Of a stretch of DNA of 64,000 nt, positions 51,398-63,534 are shown piece by piece. Position 1 is the first letter of the stretch; every line of letters begins with the position of its first letter. The DNA lies in NCBI GenBank assembly GCA_032716605.1, contig CM064572.1, positions 41,120,671 through 41,184,670 of the forward strand, given 5' to 3'. Position numbers and translations under genes: made by a program. Below the pieces are notes generated by a model. It was not told the DNA's origin. It worked only from the letters and a program-made list of their open reading frames with translations, and did no database searches. Source of the stretch: Paralithodes platypus (taxonomy: Eukaryota > Arthropoda > Malacostraca > Decapoda > Lithodidae).

Positions 51398-53050
51398 TTA
51401 TTATATATAAAGCTATTTGGTTTAAAGAAATATCTTATAAGTGATGAGCTTTCGTTATTACTCACGATCTATATTCGAAATTGAAGTAGAATGCACTTAA
51501 CCTTCTATTAATTTACCGAGGAAGTTGAAGATTGACGCAAGCACACCGAGAAGTGATAAACAACTGACTCCAGAAAGACCAAGAACTTGCATCTTGGTAA
51601 AATATCGACATGTATGAACATTTCTAATTTAATTGAAAATTTGATCTTGTTAATTGTGATTTGGCCTAGGCCTATAATTAAACTTTTTTACATATATTTC
51701 ATGATATATATATATACAGGCCTATATATTGATATAATACATATGAATAATCTGGAAATGTGCCTATTTGATTCATGTATATATTATATTAAAGTGAAAG
51801 AATAACTTGGGCCTAATCAATAGTTTTGTTTTGATATATTTTGTTCAATCCTTATTTGCGGACAACTGTTGTCATTTCGATAAATACAATGCTAGGCATA
51901 TACACGTGCATTATATGTATAACTATTATTCATATCTAAAGCTTATCACTTGTAAACTTATAACATTGCTGTAGATATTTTAACGCGAATAAAATAGTAT
52001 AGTTTGCGTTTTAAATGAATCCATTTTCTATGACACGCTTTTCTTTAGCCTATAGAAAATTAATAATATTTGGGTAACTAATATATTTTTTTGGACGCTC
52101 GATACTAACAACACTCGTGACATGGATATGTATAACTGCACTCCCATATGAAGATACACAATCACAAATACATACCCATACCATGGAGAGATTGTAGGCA
52201 CCAATCGAGCAGGGCAATGCCCAGGGGACGCCACACAGACATATGATAAGAAGATGCTGGGCAGCTGGAACTCCTGCTTCATCTGCCTGTCTTCCCCCAC
52301 TGTTTCTATGTGTGCCTCATCTAATCAGAGTAATCTAGCTAACTCTCACAAACACCTCCTCTTATTCATTTCACTACGCTTAATAAGCACACCACTCTTC
52401 ATTTCAACACACCTACATTACCACTAACGTATCTTGATTTGGGCTCTACAGTATATCACTCTTTCAAATATGGGGGGGGGGCACTTGTTACAGTCTGCTT
52501 TGCCTTCTGTTTCCTTCATACACATAGGGGGGGGGGGGGAATACACACTCACACACTCGCAGAGATTGGCCATCCAGCTGCATCGTTCCCCAAAGTATGT
52601 AAGGGCTTGTATTTGGGGTGAAGAAATTATAAGAGATGGGCAAAACAAACTGAAATGATTACTGATTACGGATTACTGATATATACTATAGGATGTAAGG
52701 TATCTTAAAATAACCCCCTAGAAATACTTTCTCTAGAGTATCTATTTCTCTTATCCTCCCCTTTTCCCCAGCTAACCTAATCCCACAAGGACCCCGATGG
52801 AAATACGCCTAACGGCCTTATTGGGCTATCCTTAGTTGGAATTATGCAATGCTGGTACATGTCATATTTGTAACATATTATGTGGTACCAACTCTGTAAA
52901 ATGCTAACTGAATAAATATTATTATTATTATTATTATTAATGAATGGAATTGGATATTTGTTCGAAAGTCCTTGACATTATCCCCCATACCACTTACCTA
53001 ATAAAGATTAACCCAATTTAGGCTAAAGATAACTGATTTTGAATAATCAT
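51398..53050. repeat. Block A duplication, copy 2, flank
   Basis: Matches 732-1030 and 4021-5045. It lacks the PLE insertion and carries an additional 308-bp insertion at 52632-52939. A G run (52529-52538) and CA runs are present. Confidence 0.85.
52632..52939 (+). mobile_element. Short retroposon with (ATT)n tail, absent from Block A copy 1
   Basis: 308 bp ending in a run of about eight ATT units (52915-52939), interrupting sequence that is continuous at about 4932. The internal CCCCGATGGAAATACGCCTA and TTATTGGGCTATCC strings look like a LINE 3' end. It may be a SINE or a truncated CR1-like 3' UTR. Confidence 0.65.
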
Positions 53051-53974
53051 ATACAATTCATGGCAATACTACAGAAGTACGTACAACTCCTTTTTTTTTT
53101 TTTTTTTGCTGCGATTTTACTTTATTAGTGTGTACTTTTCGGGTACGACCACCGTTATCGTCTTCTATTTCATCCAGTTTGTTGTGTTTCTTTTTAATGC
53201 TTTATTGCGCTCGTTTTTCATTCGCCGAGAAATATACTGTGATCACATGTATATGTTTATCATGAATTTCTCCTTCGACATACAAGACATCTGTGTATAT
53301 TTTCTACTTTAGTAAGTTTTGTTATTATTGTTTCTGAACATCACTATTTTACCTCCTTTCTTATAGGCCTAATTTAATTATCTCATACTTTCAAAGACGT
53401 CTATTTTACTGGCAATGTGTATGTTTCATATTTAAAATTGTCTGTTATATGATGATATTATTGTGTTTTCATCAATTAATTTATATATTTCAAAAACATT
53501 GTTTTAGTGAGTTCTTGTTTATTATTTAATTAACATTTTGGGCTAGTTCAAAGAAATAGAATTGTAACTTACTTATATAACAAAAGAAAACGGAGATTAT
53601 ATAGATAACTATTTAATTTCATACCAGCACCCGTTCACGCACAACATGCATTTTTAAATTCACACACTTACCTTCACATTGACACTCACAAATTTGCATC
53701 CCTTCATCTACATCGTTCCCCAGAGTATTGGGGCTTGTATTCAAGGGAGAAGCACAAGTTAATGTATGCAACTCATGTATATTGCCTTCCTCCACAGCCA
53801 CAGCCTTATATATTTTTGCATGGGAAGTTTTATATTCACTAATTGGTGGGTGAGGCACATGAGTCTGATATTCACTTGATGAAGCTGTCTGTTGGGAGGA
53901 CCAGATGAGCAGAATTGCTCAATATAAATTAACATCTAATATATGTGACTCCTCCGTCTGCCTAACCCCTTGAG
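53051..53974. other. AT-rich non-coding DNA
   Basis: No supported gene; a T run lies at 53092-53107. The 79-codon minus-strand frame near 53619-53858 has no recognised domain. Confidence 0.5.
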
Positions 53975-54190
53975 GGTTATGACAAATTTTAGCAGTTTAT
54001 TTGGGTGGGTTATCATTTGACAATTATATGCATTTTCGGAAGGACCTCTAGGAATATAAGGGGTCAAAATAAACTCACTTATGCCTCTGACTCCCACAGA
54101 TCCTTCCAAAGCTGAAGGAAATCGTATAATGCTAGCCAGAATAAACTGTCTAAGCGTGTCATTATCTGCAAGGAGTAAAGTAGGCTCAGA
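53975..54190. repeat. Old dispersed repeat, copy 1 (empty site for MITE copy C)
   Basis: Resembles 54945-54977 plus 55466-55605: TTATCATTTGACAATTATAT matches TTATCATTAGACGATTTTAT, then GGACCTCTAGGAAT matches GGATCTCTAGGAAT. It is uninterrupted here. Confidence 0.65.
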
Positions 54191-54977
54191 GTGGAGTGGA
54201 GTCGAGTGGAGTAGTCATTATTTTCATTGGACGTCATTATATTGCCACAATTATCAAAGAACGGGATGATATTCTAATTACGGTCATACATAACTTAGAT
54301 TTATGGGCCCAAGTAATCTATCCTCGACCAGTATTGTAGAATTATGATAATTGGCATAGATATAATTGGGTGTAAAGAGAAGCTAACTATACTGTAATGC
54401 CTTCCCAGATTTCCTTTAAAAAAAAAAAAAAAAAAATGCCCACCCAGACCTCCTTCAAGCTAATTGTATAGCTTTGTTCGATAGAGAAACGTACCAACCG
54501 AAGGCCGATTTTGTCTATGCTGCAGGCTCACTATCGCTAGCCCAGAAAAATAATCAGCACCTGAATTGGGTGAAGCGTTATATTATCGTAAAACTAATGG
54601 GGTGAAACGTCATAAAATATCCAAGCTAACGAAGATAAACTGGTAGAGTCCAAAACACAGGGTGTCAAACCGGAGACATTTTGTATGAAGACTTTGATGA
54701 ATATGAGAAGGAATACCAGAAAATATACGTGAAATAGCATTGTTTTGTCCATTCTATCACTTCAAAAAACACACTTTAAACTATAAACCATAATTTCGTC
54801 TTTAGATATACTAAAATATAGACTAAAATTAATAGATTCGGCTTTCGTTTGACACCCTGCCAAAACATTCTCCCTCGGACCATAATTATAGAGACCCTGA
54901 TTTGAAGTTATCTTTTCCAGAGTTTAAGGATGGACTTTTAATTTTGTTTCGGTTATCATTAGACGATTTTATGCAGT
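54191..54977. other. Non-coding DNA with a decayed palindromic-element piece
   Basis: An A run lies at 54417-54436. At about 54520-54610 there is CTCACTATCGCTAGCCCAGA followed by TCAGCACCTGAATTGGGTGA, a diverged half of the palindromic TTAA element. No gene. Confidence 0.55.
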
Positions 54978-55465
54978 TTAACACCTTAAGAGCGGCCTAT
55001 GCCGTTTATTTATGTGTACCGCCCAGCGGGGTGTTTTTAGCCAAAATAGGGCTGTTTACGTGATCATTTTCATGCCTAAATAAGACCCAGAACGTAAAAC
55101 AAGTATCTATCCCTGAAAGGGCATAAACAGAGCTTTCGAATGACACCATAACGATCCTTGTATGATGGATAGTTTTCTTGCAATAACCGTGCAACGCGAG
55201 TGCAAAAAGCAGGTAATTCGGTACTTTCGGTACATAATTGAGTATGTAGTGAGTGAGAGAGGGAGGAGGGAGCTGAGATTTGTGTCAGTAGGTTCGCCGC
55301 GGTGGTCTGGAGCAGTCATACGCTCGCTAGTCTCCTGCCACCACTTGTCTCTCTCTCTCAGCCACATTACGTGCTGAAATTGCCACTCGACCTATGTCGA
55401 GCGCCGCCACATAGTCCAGCTTTATTAAAAACGACTTAAGTGGTGAGCCTCTTTTTAAGGGTTAA
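54978..55465 (-). mobile_element. 488-bp TTAA MITE, family 1, copy C
   Basis: TTAA at both ends, the same length as copies A and B but inverted. Starts TTAACACCTTAAGAGCGGCC and ends CTTTTTAAGGGTTAA. It is inserted in the old repeat whose uninterrupted relative is at 53975-54190. Confidence 0.9.
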
Positions 55466-55623
55466 GAAGGATCTCTAGGAATCAAAGAGTTAAAAACTGT
55501 CTCAGAACATTCTCTAGTTCCTTCAAATTCTTTCCAAGCTGAATAAATTGTTTGGTATTAGCCAGAATATACTGTCAGAACTCGTCCTAATCCTCAAGGG
55601 GTTAAATGTCACTTCGAACACCC

Positions 55624-55627
<4 letters not shown>

Positions 55628-55695
<68 letters not shown>

Positions 55696-55743
55696 TATAT
55701 AGTATATATATAGTATATAGTATATAGTATATAGTATATAGTA

Positions 55744-55775
<32 letters not shown>

Positions 55776-55784
55776 GTATATCTA

Positions 55785-55821
<37 letters not shown>
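55628..55821. repeat. Compound (TA)n microsatellite
   Basis: TA repeats with interspersed TATAG units. A TA-derived reading frame across it is spurious. Confidence 0.97.
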
Positions 55822-56068
55822 TGTGACGCACGTCAGCTCCCCAGCGACCACGAGGGGGCAGCGGTTGGCTCCCCATCCTCTTCTCCCCTCTCCCCAGGCA
55901 GTGTTATGGGCTGTAGTTTATTGATTAAGTTCTAGTTTCTTCCTAGTGCATCATAGTGTCACAGGTAGTCCAGAAATACTCTTTATTTTCGCCTGTGACA
56001 ATGCATTGTATTTTATTCCAGACGTCATAGATTTAATGTATTAGATGACTCGTGGAAGTTGGAGAGTG

Positions 56069-56077
56069 TGAGTGAGT

Positions 56078-56117
<40 letters not shown>
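56069..56117. repeat. (GAGT)n/(GA)n microsatellite
   Basis: Short GAGT units pass into about 19 GA units. Confidence 0.95.
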
Positions 56118-56122
<5 letters not shown>

Positions 56123-57711
56123 TAGCTTGGTGGTATTGGCGGACTGATATCGTCCAACTTGGTTAGTTACGTCATCTCTCGGGCGCCTGATTCGTCGCCG
56201 GGCTCCTCCCTCCTGCTCCGTCACCGCTTTCCTGCCGCGTCGGGAATGAGTGCGCCTACACGCACGCACTCCCTTGTGACTTCCACGGGCAGAGCTCCTC
56301 TTAGTGCTGTAACACTAACATCCCTTTGCAATCTATCAGCCCACCTCACCCCCTTATTGCGAACTTTCTCTACCACTGCTTACCTTCTTCTCTCTGTATA
56401 TCCTACTATTAATTAACTGCTCTTCCCCTTGACGTTGATTTCATATATCCGTCACTGTATTATACAGCGAGCTCTCAGAGATATTATGTCATTAGTTATG
56501 CATTTTGGATCAGAGGGATATCCATTTTGGCTTGGGGAGGTTTGACATACTCATCGTGTGGCCCCAACCTTATTTTCTTGGGTGTCTGCCAGGTCAGTCG
56601 ATGCTCGACTGGGGAGAGGCTATCAGGTTTACAGTTTCCTCTGAGCATAGACTTCGTTGAGCCTAAACGCAACTGTGCGGATACCTGCGGAGGCTAGGTC
56701 ATTTTCTTGTCTGTGTACCTTAGAGCTTCGCACTGTGTTGGCGTGAGGGCGTTTGCCCTAGTCCACCCAGCACTGTGCTAGATCGTTAGCTTTTGAATTA
56801 GGAGGGTTGCCAGGAGAGAATCAGGTACACGAGACCTGGATCTCTCAAGAGATCACCCCGTCATTTAATGTAACTAGGCGCACAGACTTGAGAACGACAC
56901 TAGGCTACCGAGCAGGTGGCTCGGCCCAGGTAGCCTAACCTAAAAACCGACTCCCCTGCAGACTTCGCTCCAACCCTGGCAGACCGCCCCCGATTATAGG
57001 CGTTTTATAATCTCATTGTGTGAATTACTATTGATGTGTGCAGCATTATTGTTCCTTATGTTTATAGTAAGTCCAGGATTGTTGCTGGAGAGGACCCAAC
57101 CAGAAAGCAGGATTGTTGCCCTGGTGGGAGGAAAGCACCTCTTTTTGTGGTTAGAGTTTAGGACTGCCGGACTGTTTTTATAATTACAACCCCTTGTGGA
57201 CCAGATAACACCGTATTTGTCACTACACTATATATGTTTTCCCCCCCCACACCAGTAATCATACCACAGTTTTCAGAATCCGAGACGTACTTCTTATTTT
57301 GCACTGACTTTTGCAGAAGATTCCTGCATGATTGCTTTAGGACTTTCTTTGTTTCACTTGTCTTTCAGGACAGGAAAGTGACAGTTTACTGATTATTTAA
57401 CGTAACGTTGTTAATTATTTCTTCTTCCTAGTTTGCTAGTAAATCGTTGGCTGCAATTTAATTACGCTATCATATCTTTTTCCTTGTATACCTTAATAAA
57501 GTAATCGTATGTTGTGTGGAGTATAGGCTTGCTTCCAGGTGATCATCAGCCTATAGTGTGCGCACCTTTTACCGGAGTCCATAGGATAACTCGTTGTTCC
57601 CAGGCCCGACTTCAGCGCGGTATAGGTGTTTTGTGTAAGTTTCTCCCAGTTGGTTTAAGGCAGGGGTTTTGGAACTAGTTGTTACCGTTTGTTGCATTTC
57701 AGCCCTTATCT
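56118..57711. other. Non-coding DNA up to the assembly gap
   Basis: No gene, transposon end or RNA structure identified. Confidence 0.5.
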
Positions 57712-57811
57712 NNNNNNNNNNNNNNNNNNNNNNNNNNNNNNNNNNNNNNNNNNNNNNNNNNNNNNNNNNNNNNNNNNNNNNNNNNNNNNNNNNNNNNNNN
57801 NNNNNNNNNNN
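57712..57811. other. Assembly gap (100 N)
   Basis: Exactly 100 N, a conventional placeholder for a gap of unknown size. Block B copy 2 begins directly after it. Confidence 0.99.
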
Positions 57812-58089
57812 GAAATTTTTTCTATCAAAAATTTTACAAATTTAGCTTGCTGTCAAAACAAAAACTATATATGGAGTGGCTCGGCTACCGCTCACACACG
57901 AAAAATATTGACGGCCTCTATGGGGGGTAAACGTCATAAAACAGTAGGCTGAATGAGGCCGAATGTACTTACAAGCCAAAGAGAGAGTGGAGAAAAAGAG
58001 AAAAAAGCGAGACGGGCTCCCTTATCTGCATTGAGGTTATATTGTATAACGAATACTGGGAAATCTTCAAACAAATCATTTGATACCAG

Positions 58090-59472
58090 TGTAAAATTGT
58101 AGTCTGAGAGTTACTATGTTGTTCACTGTGCTCCTCTCTCACTATATAGCTAAATGTGGGGATGTGTTGTAGTCTGATGTTACTATGTTGTTCACTGTGT
58201 TCCTCTCTCACCTATTATAGCTAAATGTGTGGATGTGTTGTAGTGTGAGAGTTACTATGTTGTTCACTGGTTGTTCCTCTCTCAATATATAGCTAAATGT
58301 GTTTGATGTGTTGTAAGTCTGAGCGTTACTATGTTGTTAACTGTGTTCCTCTGTCACTATATAACGCAAATGTGTGAGTGTTGTGTTGGTTAGTGGTGGG
58401 GGGGGGGGGGAGAGTTACTATGTTGTTCACTGTGGTTCCTCTCTCACTAGACGAGCTAAAATGTGTGGATGTGTTGTTAGTCTGAGATTAACTAATGTTG
58501 TTCACTGTGTTCCTCTCCTCACTAATATAAGCTAAAATGTGTGGATGGTGTTGTAGTCTGAGAGTTACTATGTTGGTCACTGTGTTCCTCTCTCACTATA
58601 TAGCTAAATGTGTGGATGTGTTGTAGTGTGAGAGTTACTATGTTGTTCACTGTGTTCCTCTCTCACTATATAGCTAAATGTGTTGATGTGTTGTAGTCTG
58701 AGAGTTACTATGTTGTTCACTGTGTTCCTCTTCACTATATAACCAAATGTGGGGATGTGTTGTAGTGTGAGAGTTACTATGTTGTTCACTGTGTTCCTCT
58801 CTCACTATATAGCTAAATGTGTGGATGTGTTGTAGTCTGAGAGTTACTATGTTGTTCACTGTGTTCCTCTCTCACTATATAACCAAATGTGTGGATGTGT
58901 TGTAGTCTGAGAGTTACTATGTTGTTCACTGTGTTCCTCTCTCACTATATAGCTAAATGTGTGGATGTGTTGTAGTCTGAGAGTTACTATGTTGTTCACT
59001 GTGTTCCTCTCTCACTATATAGCTAAATGTGTGGATGTGTTGTAGTCTGAGAGTTACTATGTTGTTCACTGTGTTCCTCTCTCACTATATAGCTAAATGT
59101 GTGGATGTGTTGTAGTGTGAGAGTTACTATGTTGTTCACTGTGTTCCTCTCTCACTATATAGCTAAATGTGTGGAGGGTTGTAGTCTGAGAGTTACTATG
59201 TTGTTCACTGTGTTCCTCTCTCACTATATAACCAAATGTGTGGATGTGTTGTAGTCTGAGAGTTACTATGTTGTTCACTGTGTTCCTCTCTCACTATATA
59301 GCTAAATGTGTGGATGTGTTGTAGTCTGAGAGTTACTATGTTGTTCACTGTGTTCCTCTCTCACTATATAACCAAATGTGTGGATGTGTTGTAGTGTGAG
59401 AGTTACTATGTTGTTCACTGTGTTCCTCTCTCACTATATAGCTAAATGTGTGGATGTGTTGTAGTCTGAGAG
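58090..59472. repeat. 70-bp satellite array, copy 2, about 19-20 monomers
   Basis: Same monomer as 29114-30460. The first seven or so monomers (to about 58560) carry many one-to-few-base indels and a G run near 58400; the rest are mostly clean. Confidence 0.95.
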
Positions 59473-59863
59473 TTAAGGGAGCCCACCTCGCTATCTGTCT
59501 CTTTCTCTCCCTCTCTCTTTGGCTTGTATCCATTCGGCCCCATTCAGCCTACTGTTTTAAGACGTTTATCCCCATCCAGGAGTCAATATTTTCCTGGCGA
59601 GCGGTAGCGAGCCAGCATATAAATATTTTTGTTTTGACAGCAAGCTAAATTTGTACATTTTTCGATAGAAAAATTTCTCCGGCGAAGCCGGATTTCTCCA
59701 TACAATGCTGGCTCGCTATCGCTCGCCAGGAAAAAGTCGACACCTGATGGAGATAAACGTCTTAAAACAGTTGGCTGAATGGGGCCGAATGGATACAAGC
59801 CAGGGAAAGAGAGAAAAGGAGAGAAAGATAAAAAAAACAGGTGACCCCCCCTTAAGAATTTTT
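59473..59863. mobile_element. Palindromic TTAA-flanked element, copy 2
   Basis: Counterpart of 30461-30843, starting TTAAGGGAGCCCACC and ending CCCCCCCTTAA. It differs at a few positions (for example AAGCCGG versus AAGTCGG in the centre). Confidence 0.8.
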
Positions 59864-61404
59864 CCAGTATATATAACCAAATGTGTGGATGTGTGGTTTG
59901 GTAGGTTTAAACTAATTTTTGAAGAGAAACAAGACATAAAGACCATTTCAACCAGTGCTTCTCAACCAGTGCCAATTCAACAACAACTCTTAGGTTAGGA
60001 TACACTGTAAAACGTAACCGGTATGAAATGTGTTATTAAAGTGTCCATAATAATTTACCTATTATATTGCATATTGGTGGTAATACATCTATTCTATACA
60101 AGGATAGAAAGGTACGTACATCAGTATTAATATACCCAATTATTATATATACCCTTTTGTACCCTTGATATTTTATTATAGGTTATGCAGGGTTAGGGTA
60201 GGAATATAAATTAGCACATATTAAGTTGGCCCTGGTTGATTTGAGGTTCTGATCTTAGCAGGCAGACACACAGCGGAATGCACCACAATGCCCGCCTACA
60301 TCACTTCCAAGCATAGCCCTTCATATATACATGGGCTCCACAGGCCGGGTATCTGACGAACTATTATCAAGTCCAACTGGTGCCCGACACCCACTCCCTA
60401 GCTCATTAATGTACACGAACATTTTATACAGTCAAATAGTATGGGGAGCTGCCAGTGAATCTGTCTTAACCTTAATATTCAGTCCAAGGCCCATTCAAGT
60501 GTTGATACATTTCTGGGCGAGCAATAGCGAGCTGGTAATGTAAAATAAATTGGACAACGGCCGGGACATTTTTGTATTGATTTTTTTTTTTTTTAATATA
60601 GCTTGAAGGGGGTCTGGGTGGGTCATTTTTAATTTGGTGGAAAATCTGGGAAGGCTATTTTGTACGCCTAAGGGACAAGCTTAAATATATTGCTCGAAAA
60701 TGGCAAAAGCAAGCAAAATCCTAAATATAATAAACCCACATGACGTCGGACCAGAAAGTGTTAAACCCTCTGATATAGCTCCAAAGAGAGTCATCTCCTC
60801 CCAACACAAGGACTACAGCGACATAACCGAACGCATGAGGTATTTACTTAAGGGGAGCGTCCGCCACGGCCCAAACTGGTGTGGATTGGAAAATCTGAAA
60901 TTGAGATTTTTATTGAAGCAGTGATGGGAACACTGTAGGAGTGATGTGGCAAAGTTTAGACTCGTAAAATAAAAAATACCCTAAATACAGGCCCCTCGCA
61001 CTCATGACGTGTATGTGGTATCGTGGTATGAACGATAGTAACCAATACAATCGCGTTATTATGCACAAATATAGACAAATTACAGTCAACAGAGGTATCT
61101 GGCACCTCAACTGAACCTGGGAGAGTAAGGGTTAGTCCCTAGACCTCATCATCTAAGCCATCATCATCATCTAAGCCATCATCATCATCCAGGCCATCAT
61201 CATCATCCAGATGCCAAGACATGCACAAACATATTATATATTCAACACAAAACAGATCTAACCCATCCAAACCAACCCTAACACAACTTAGAGTAATCTA
61301 AAATGGCCTAACTTGGCATAAATGAGGTGTGCGGTTCATGACGCCATTGACGCCAAATGAATAAAATACCTTTTGGGGGGTCCAGGTGGCATATTATTGA
61401 CTTA
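59864..61404. other. Non-coding part of Block B, copy 2
   Basis: Matches 30844-32402. No gene. The G run near 61375 is shorter than in copy 1, and the CATCATCATCTAAGCC repeat lies at about 61147-61210. Confidence 0.7.
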
Positions 61405-62790
61405 GACCTAGTAAATTGCACTGGATTTTAGTGGCAAAGCATGGTCAACATGTCTGCAGTTCATTGCATTCTAAAGCAGGGCTCCTCCAGGTCCGTGGTC
61501 ATCCAGAACCTGGCAGAGAAATTGTTTTATGTGGCCGAACTTCACATCATTACCCTGCATGCGCCATACCTGCCCAGGACAGCAAATCTTTGGGCGGCTG
61601 CTCTGTCAAAGGGACGGAGCACCCAGGTCGAGTGGTCTTTAAGACAAAGCATTTTTCGATGTCCTAGCCGTCTCCTGGTGCAATCCGCAGGTGGACTTGT
61701 TCACTTCACACGAGATGACCAAGCTACTAGACTTCCTTACCCGCCGGTTGCTTTCAGCTAGGACTAGGAACAGGTGGCAGTCGATATACGCTTTTCCTCC
61801 ACCCAATGCACTCTTGGTGTGCAGAATCCTCCACAGGCTGCGAGAATACCTCAGCAAGGTTTGGTTGTTCGCGCTCTTCTGGCCGGCCCAAGCCTGGTAC
61901 GCTCAGCTGTACCGATGGTGCCCGAGTCCTGTTCCCCTGCCTGTCTCAAGCTTCCATTTGGAGCAGGTTGGAGACCTTGGGACCTCGTTGGCATTTGCAT
62001 CGTGGATGTTTGTGTGACAGGGTGGCTTCCGACTTTTGGGAGCTTCACTGATATGCTTCACCAGCGCTGGACTAAGGCCACATGGACGTCTTACTTGTCT
62101 CGTTGGGAGAGTTTCACTACTTGGATTACTGACACTGTACAAACAGTTGCTTTGGTGTTCCACTCTCTTAATCGCTTGTTTGGGCCACGCGCTAACATGT
62201 TCAACACCGTTAACACTTAAAGAGCGGGGCCCGACTTAAGTCTGTATCTAAAAAGCAGCAAGTTAGGAGCATTATTAAGGCTTTTAAAGGGTTAAAATCG
62301 AGTGCAAATGGCCGGGAGCGCAGCAGGCCACATGGCCGACACCCAGCGCTTACCGCCGCCCACTGACTCACGCTCCCTCTGTTCTCGAGAGGCCGGCAGT
62401 GTAGCCAGTAGTGAGCGTAGCTGGAAAAAATATGCCGCTATACGCTAAACTCCCATGTTAGTGGTAGCACTGCATGAACACGACGAGTGCTACGTAGCTC
62501 GTTCTGGTCTCATTTTGAAGCTTGTAGCGCCTATTTTTTTGCTGAATAATTTGTTTTTCTTGCAGATACTTGATTGATCATTTAGGAGGGCCTGAATATG
62601 CCCAAAATAGCCCAAACCCCCGGCTAGACGAGGGTTAAGAACCACCTGTCTGCCATTAATGTGCCTTTTGAGGCCGTTACGGGGCTGGTGCTCCCTTCAA
62701 AGGAGATGGCTTACTTCATGAATGCCTGTTTTAGGCTCCGACTGCCCCTTCGCCAGATACCGCTAGAAAGGTCTCGGGGGGGTGGGGGGA
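61405..62790 (+). pseudogene. DIRS-like RNase H and recombinase fragment, copy 2
   Basis: Counterpart of 32403-33790. The RNase H frame (MVNMSAVHCILKQGSSRS) is broken near 61637, where an extra base changes the frame, and it resumes in 61691-62017 (LFTSHEMTKLLDFL). The recombinase N-terminal part is at about 61990-62209 and resumes after the MITE at 62639. Confidence 0.75.
62210..62638. mobile_element. 429-bp TTAA MITE, family 3, copy 2
   Basis: Same position in the DIRS-like recombinase as 33207-33635, with TTAA at both ends. It was duplicated together with Block B. Confidence 0.8.
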
Positions 62791-63095
62791 TGGGGGGGGG
62801 GGGGGGGAACTAGGCCACCACATAGAATACAAGAGACTTGTACATCCTTGGTCATATGACTACTTAATGCCTACCTACAAAGGAGTACAAAGGAAATCAA
62901 GCAACAACAGGTCTAGTGACCCATCTAGGCTGCTTGTCCTCCAAAACACTGAGGATCAAGTGTCCAAGCAGTGGGATAGAGTGGGTAAGGGAACATTGGA
63001 AAGGGAACTACTGCCCTGGAACTAATGTCCGTGGCAGGATTAGGAAGTTAGTAGGGGACAGATGGCTTAGTAACTGAGGGGGGGATAACATAAAG
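62639..63095. other. Rest of the DIRS-like end and unassigned segment, copy 2
   Basis: Recombinase remnant to about 62790, a G-rich run with indels at 62775-62806 that is absent from copy 1, then the same unassigned 67-codon segment as 33795-34000. Confidence 0.5.
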
Positions 63096-63534
63096 TTATT
63101 CATTTACAAATGCAGTCAGTCGCGGTTTTGATGCGAGATATTTGTCTAGGCGGAGTTTAAATGAATTAACAGTGCTGCAGTCTATAACGTCTCGGGGAAG
63201 CCCATTCCACAAGTTGACAACTCGATTGAAGAAGAAATTCTTAGATTCGTGTGAGTTAAAAGATTTACCAATAATTTTGCAACCGTTTCCCTGAGTGTAA
63301 TTAGATTGGTCGATAGTGAAGTTCTTACTACAGTTCATATTGTCGATGCCTTTGATGATTTTGAACACTTGAATTAAGTCACCTCTTAATCTGCGCTCAG
63401 TTAAAGGAAATAGATTTAATTCTCTAAGACGCTCTTCGTATGGTTTGTTCTTTAGGCTAGGTATCATTTTGGGAACTCTACGTTGAACTCGTTCTAGCTT
63501 GTTTATATCTTTTTGGTACCTTACCTTATGATAC
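63096..63534 (-). pseudogene. Older CR1-like LINE C-terminal RT piece, copy 2
   Basis: Counterpart of 34072-34510 with a few residue changes (for example NLFPLTERRLRGDLIQVFKI). It is followed by the same junction with the younger LINE. Confidence 0.85.

Noticed and set aside
50666..53050. Block A pair as LTRs of a giant element
   Set aside because: Units are long, contain a coding head and unrelated insertions, lack TG...CA ends, and the DNA between contains many unrelated transposons.
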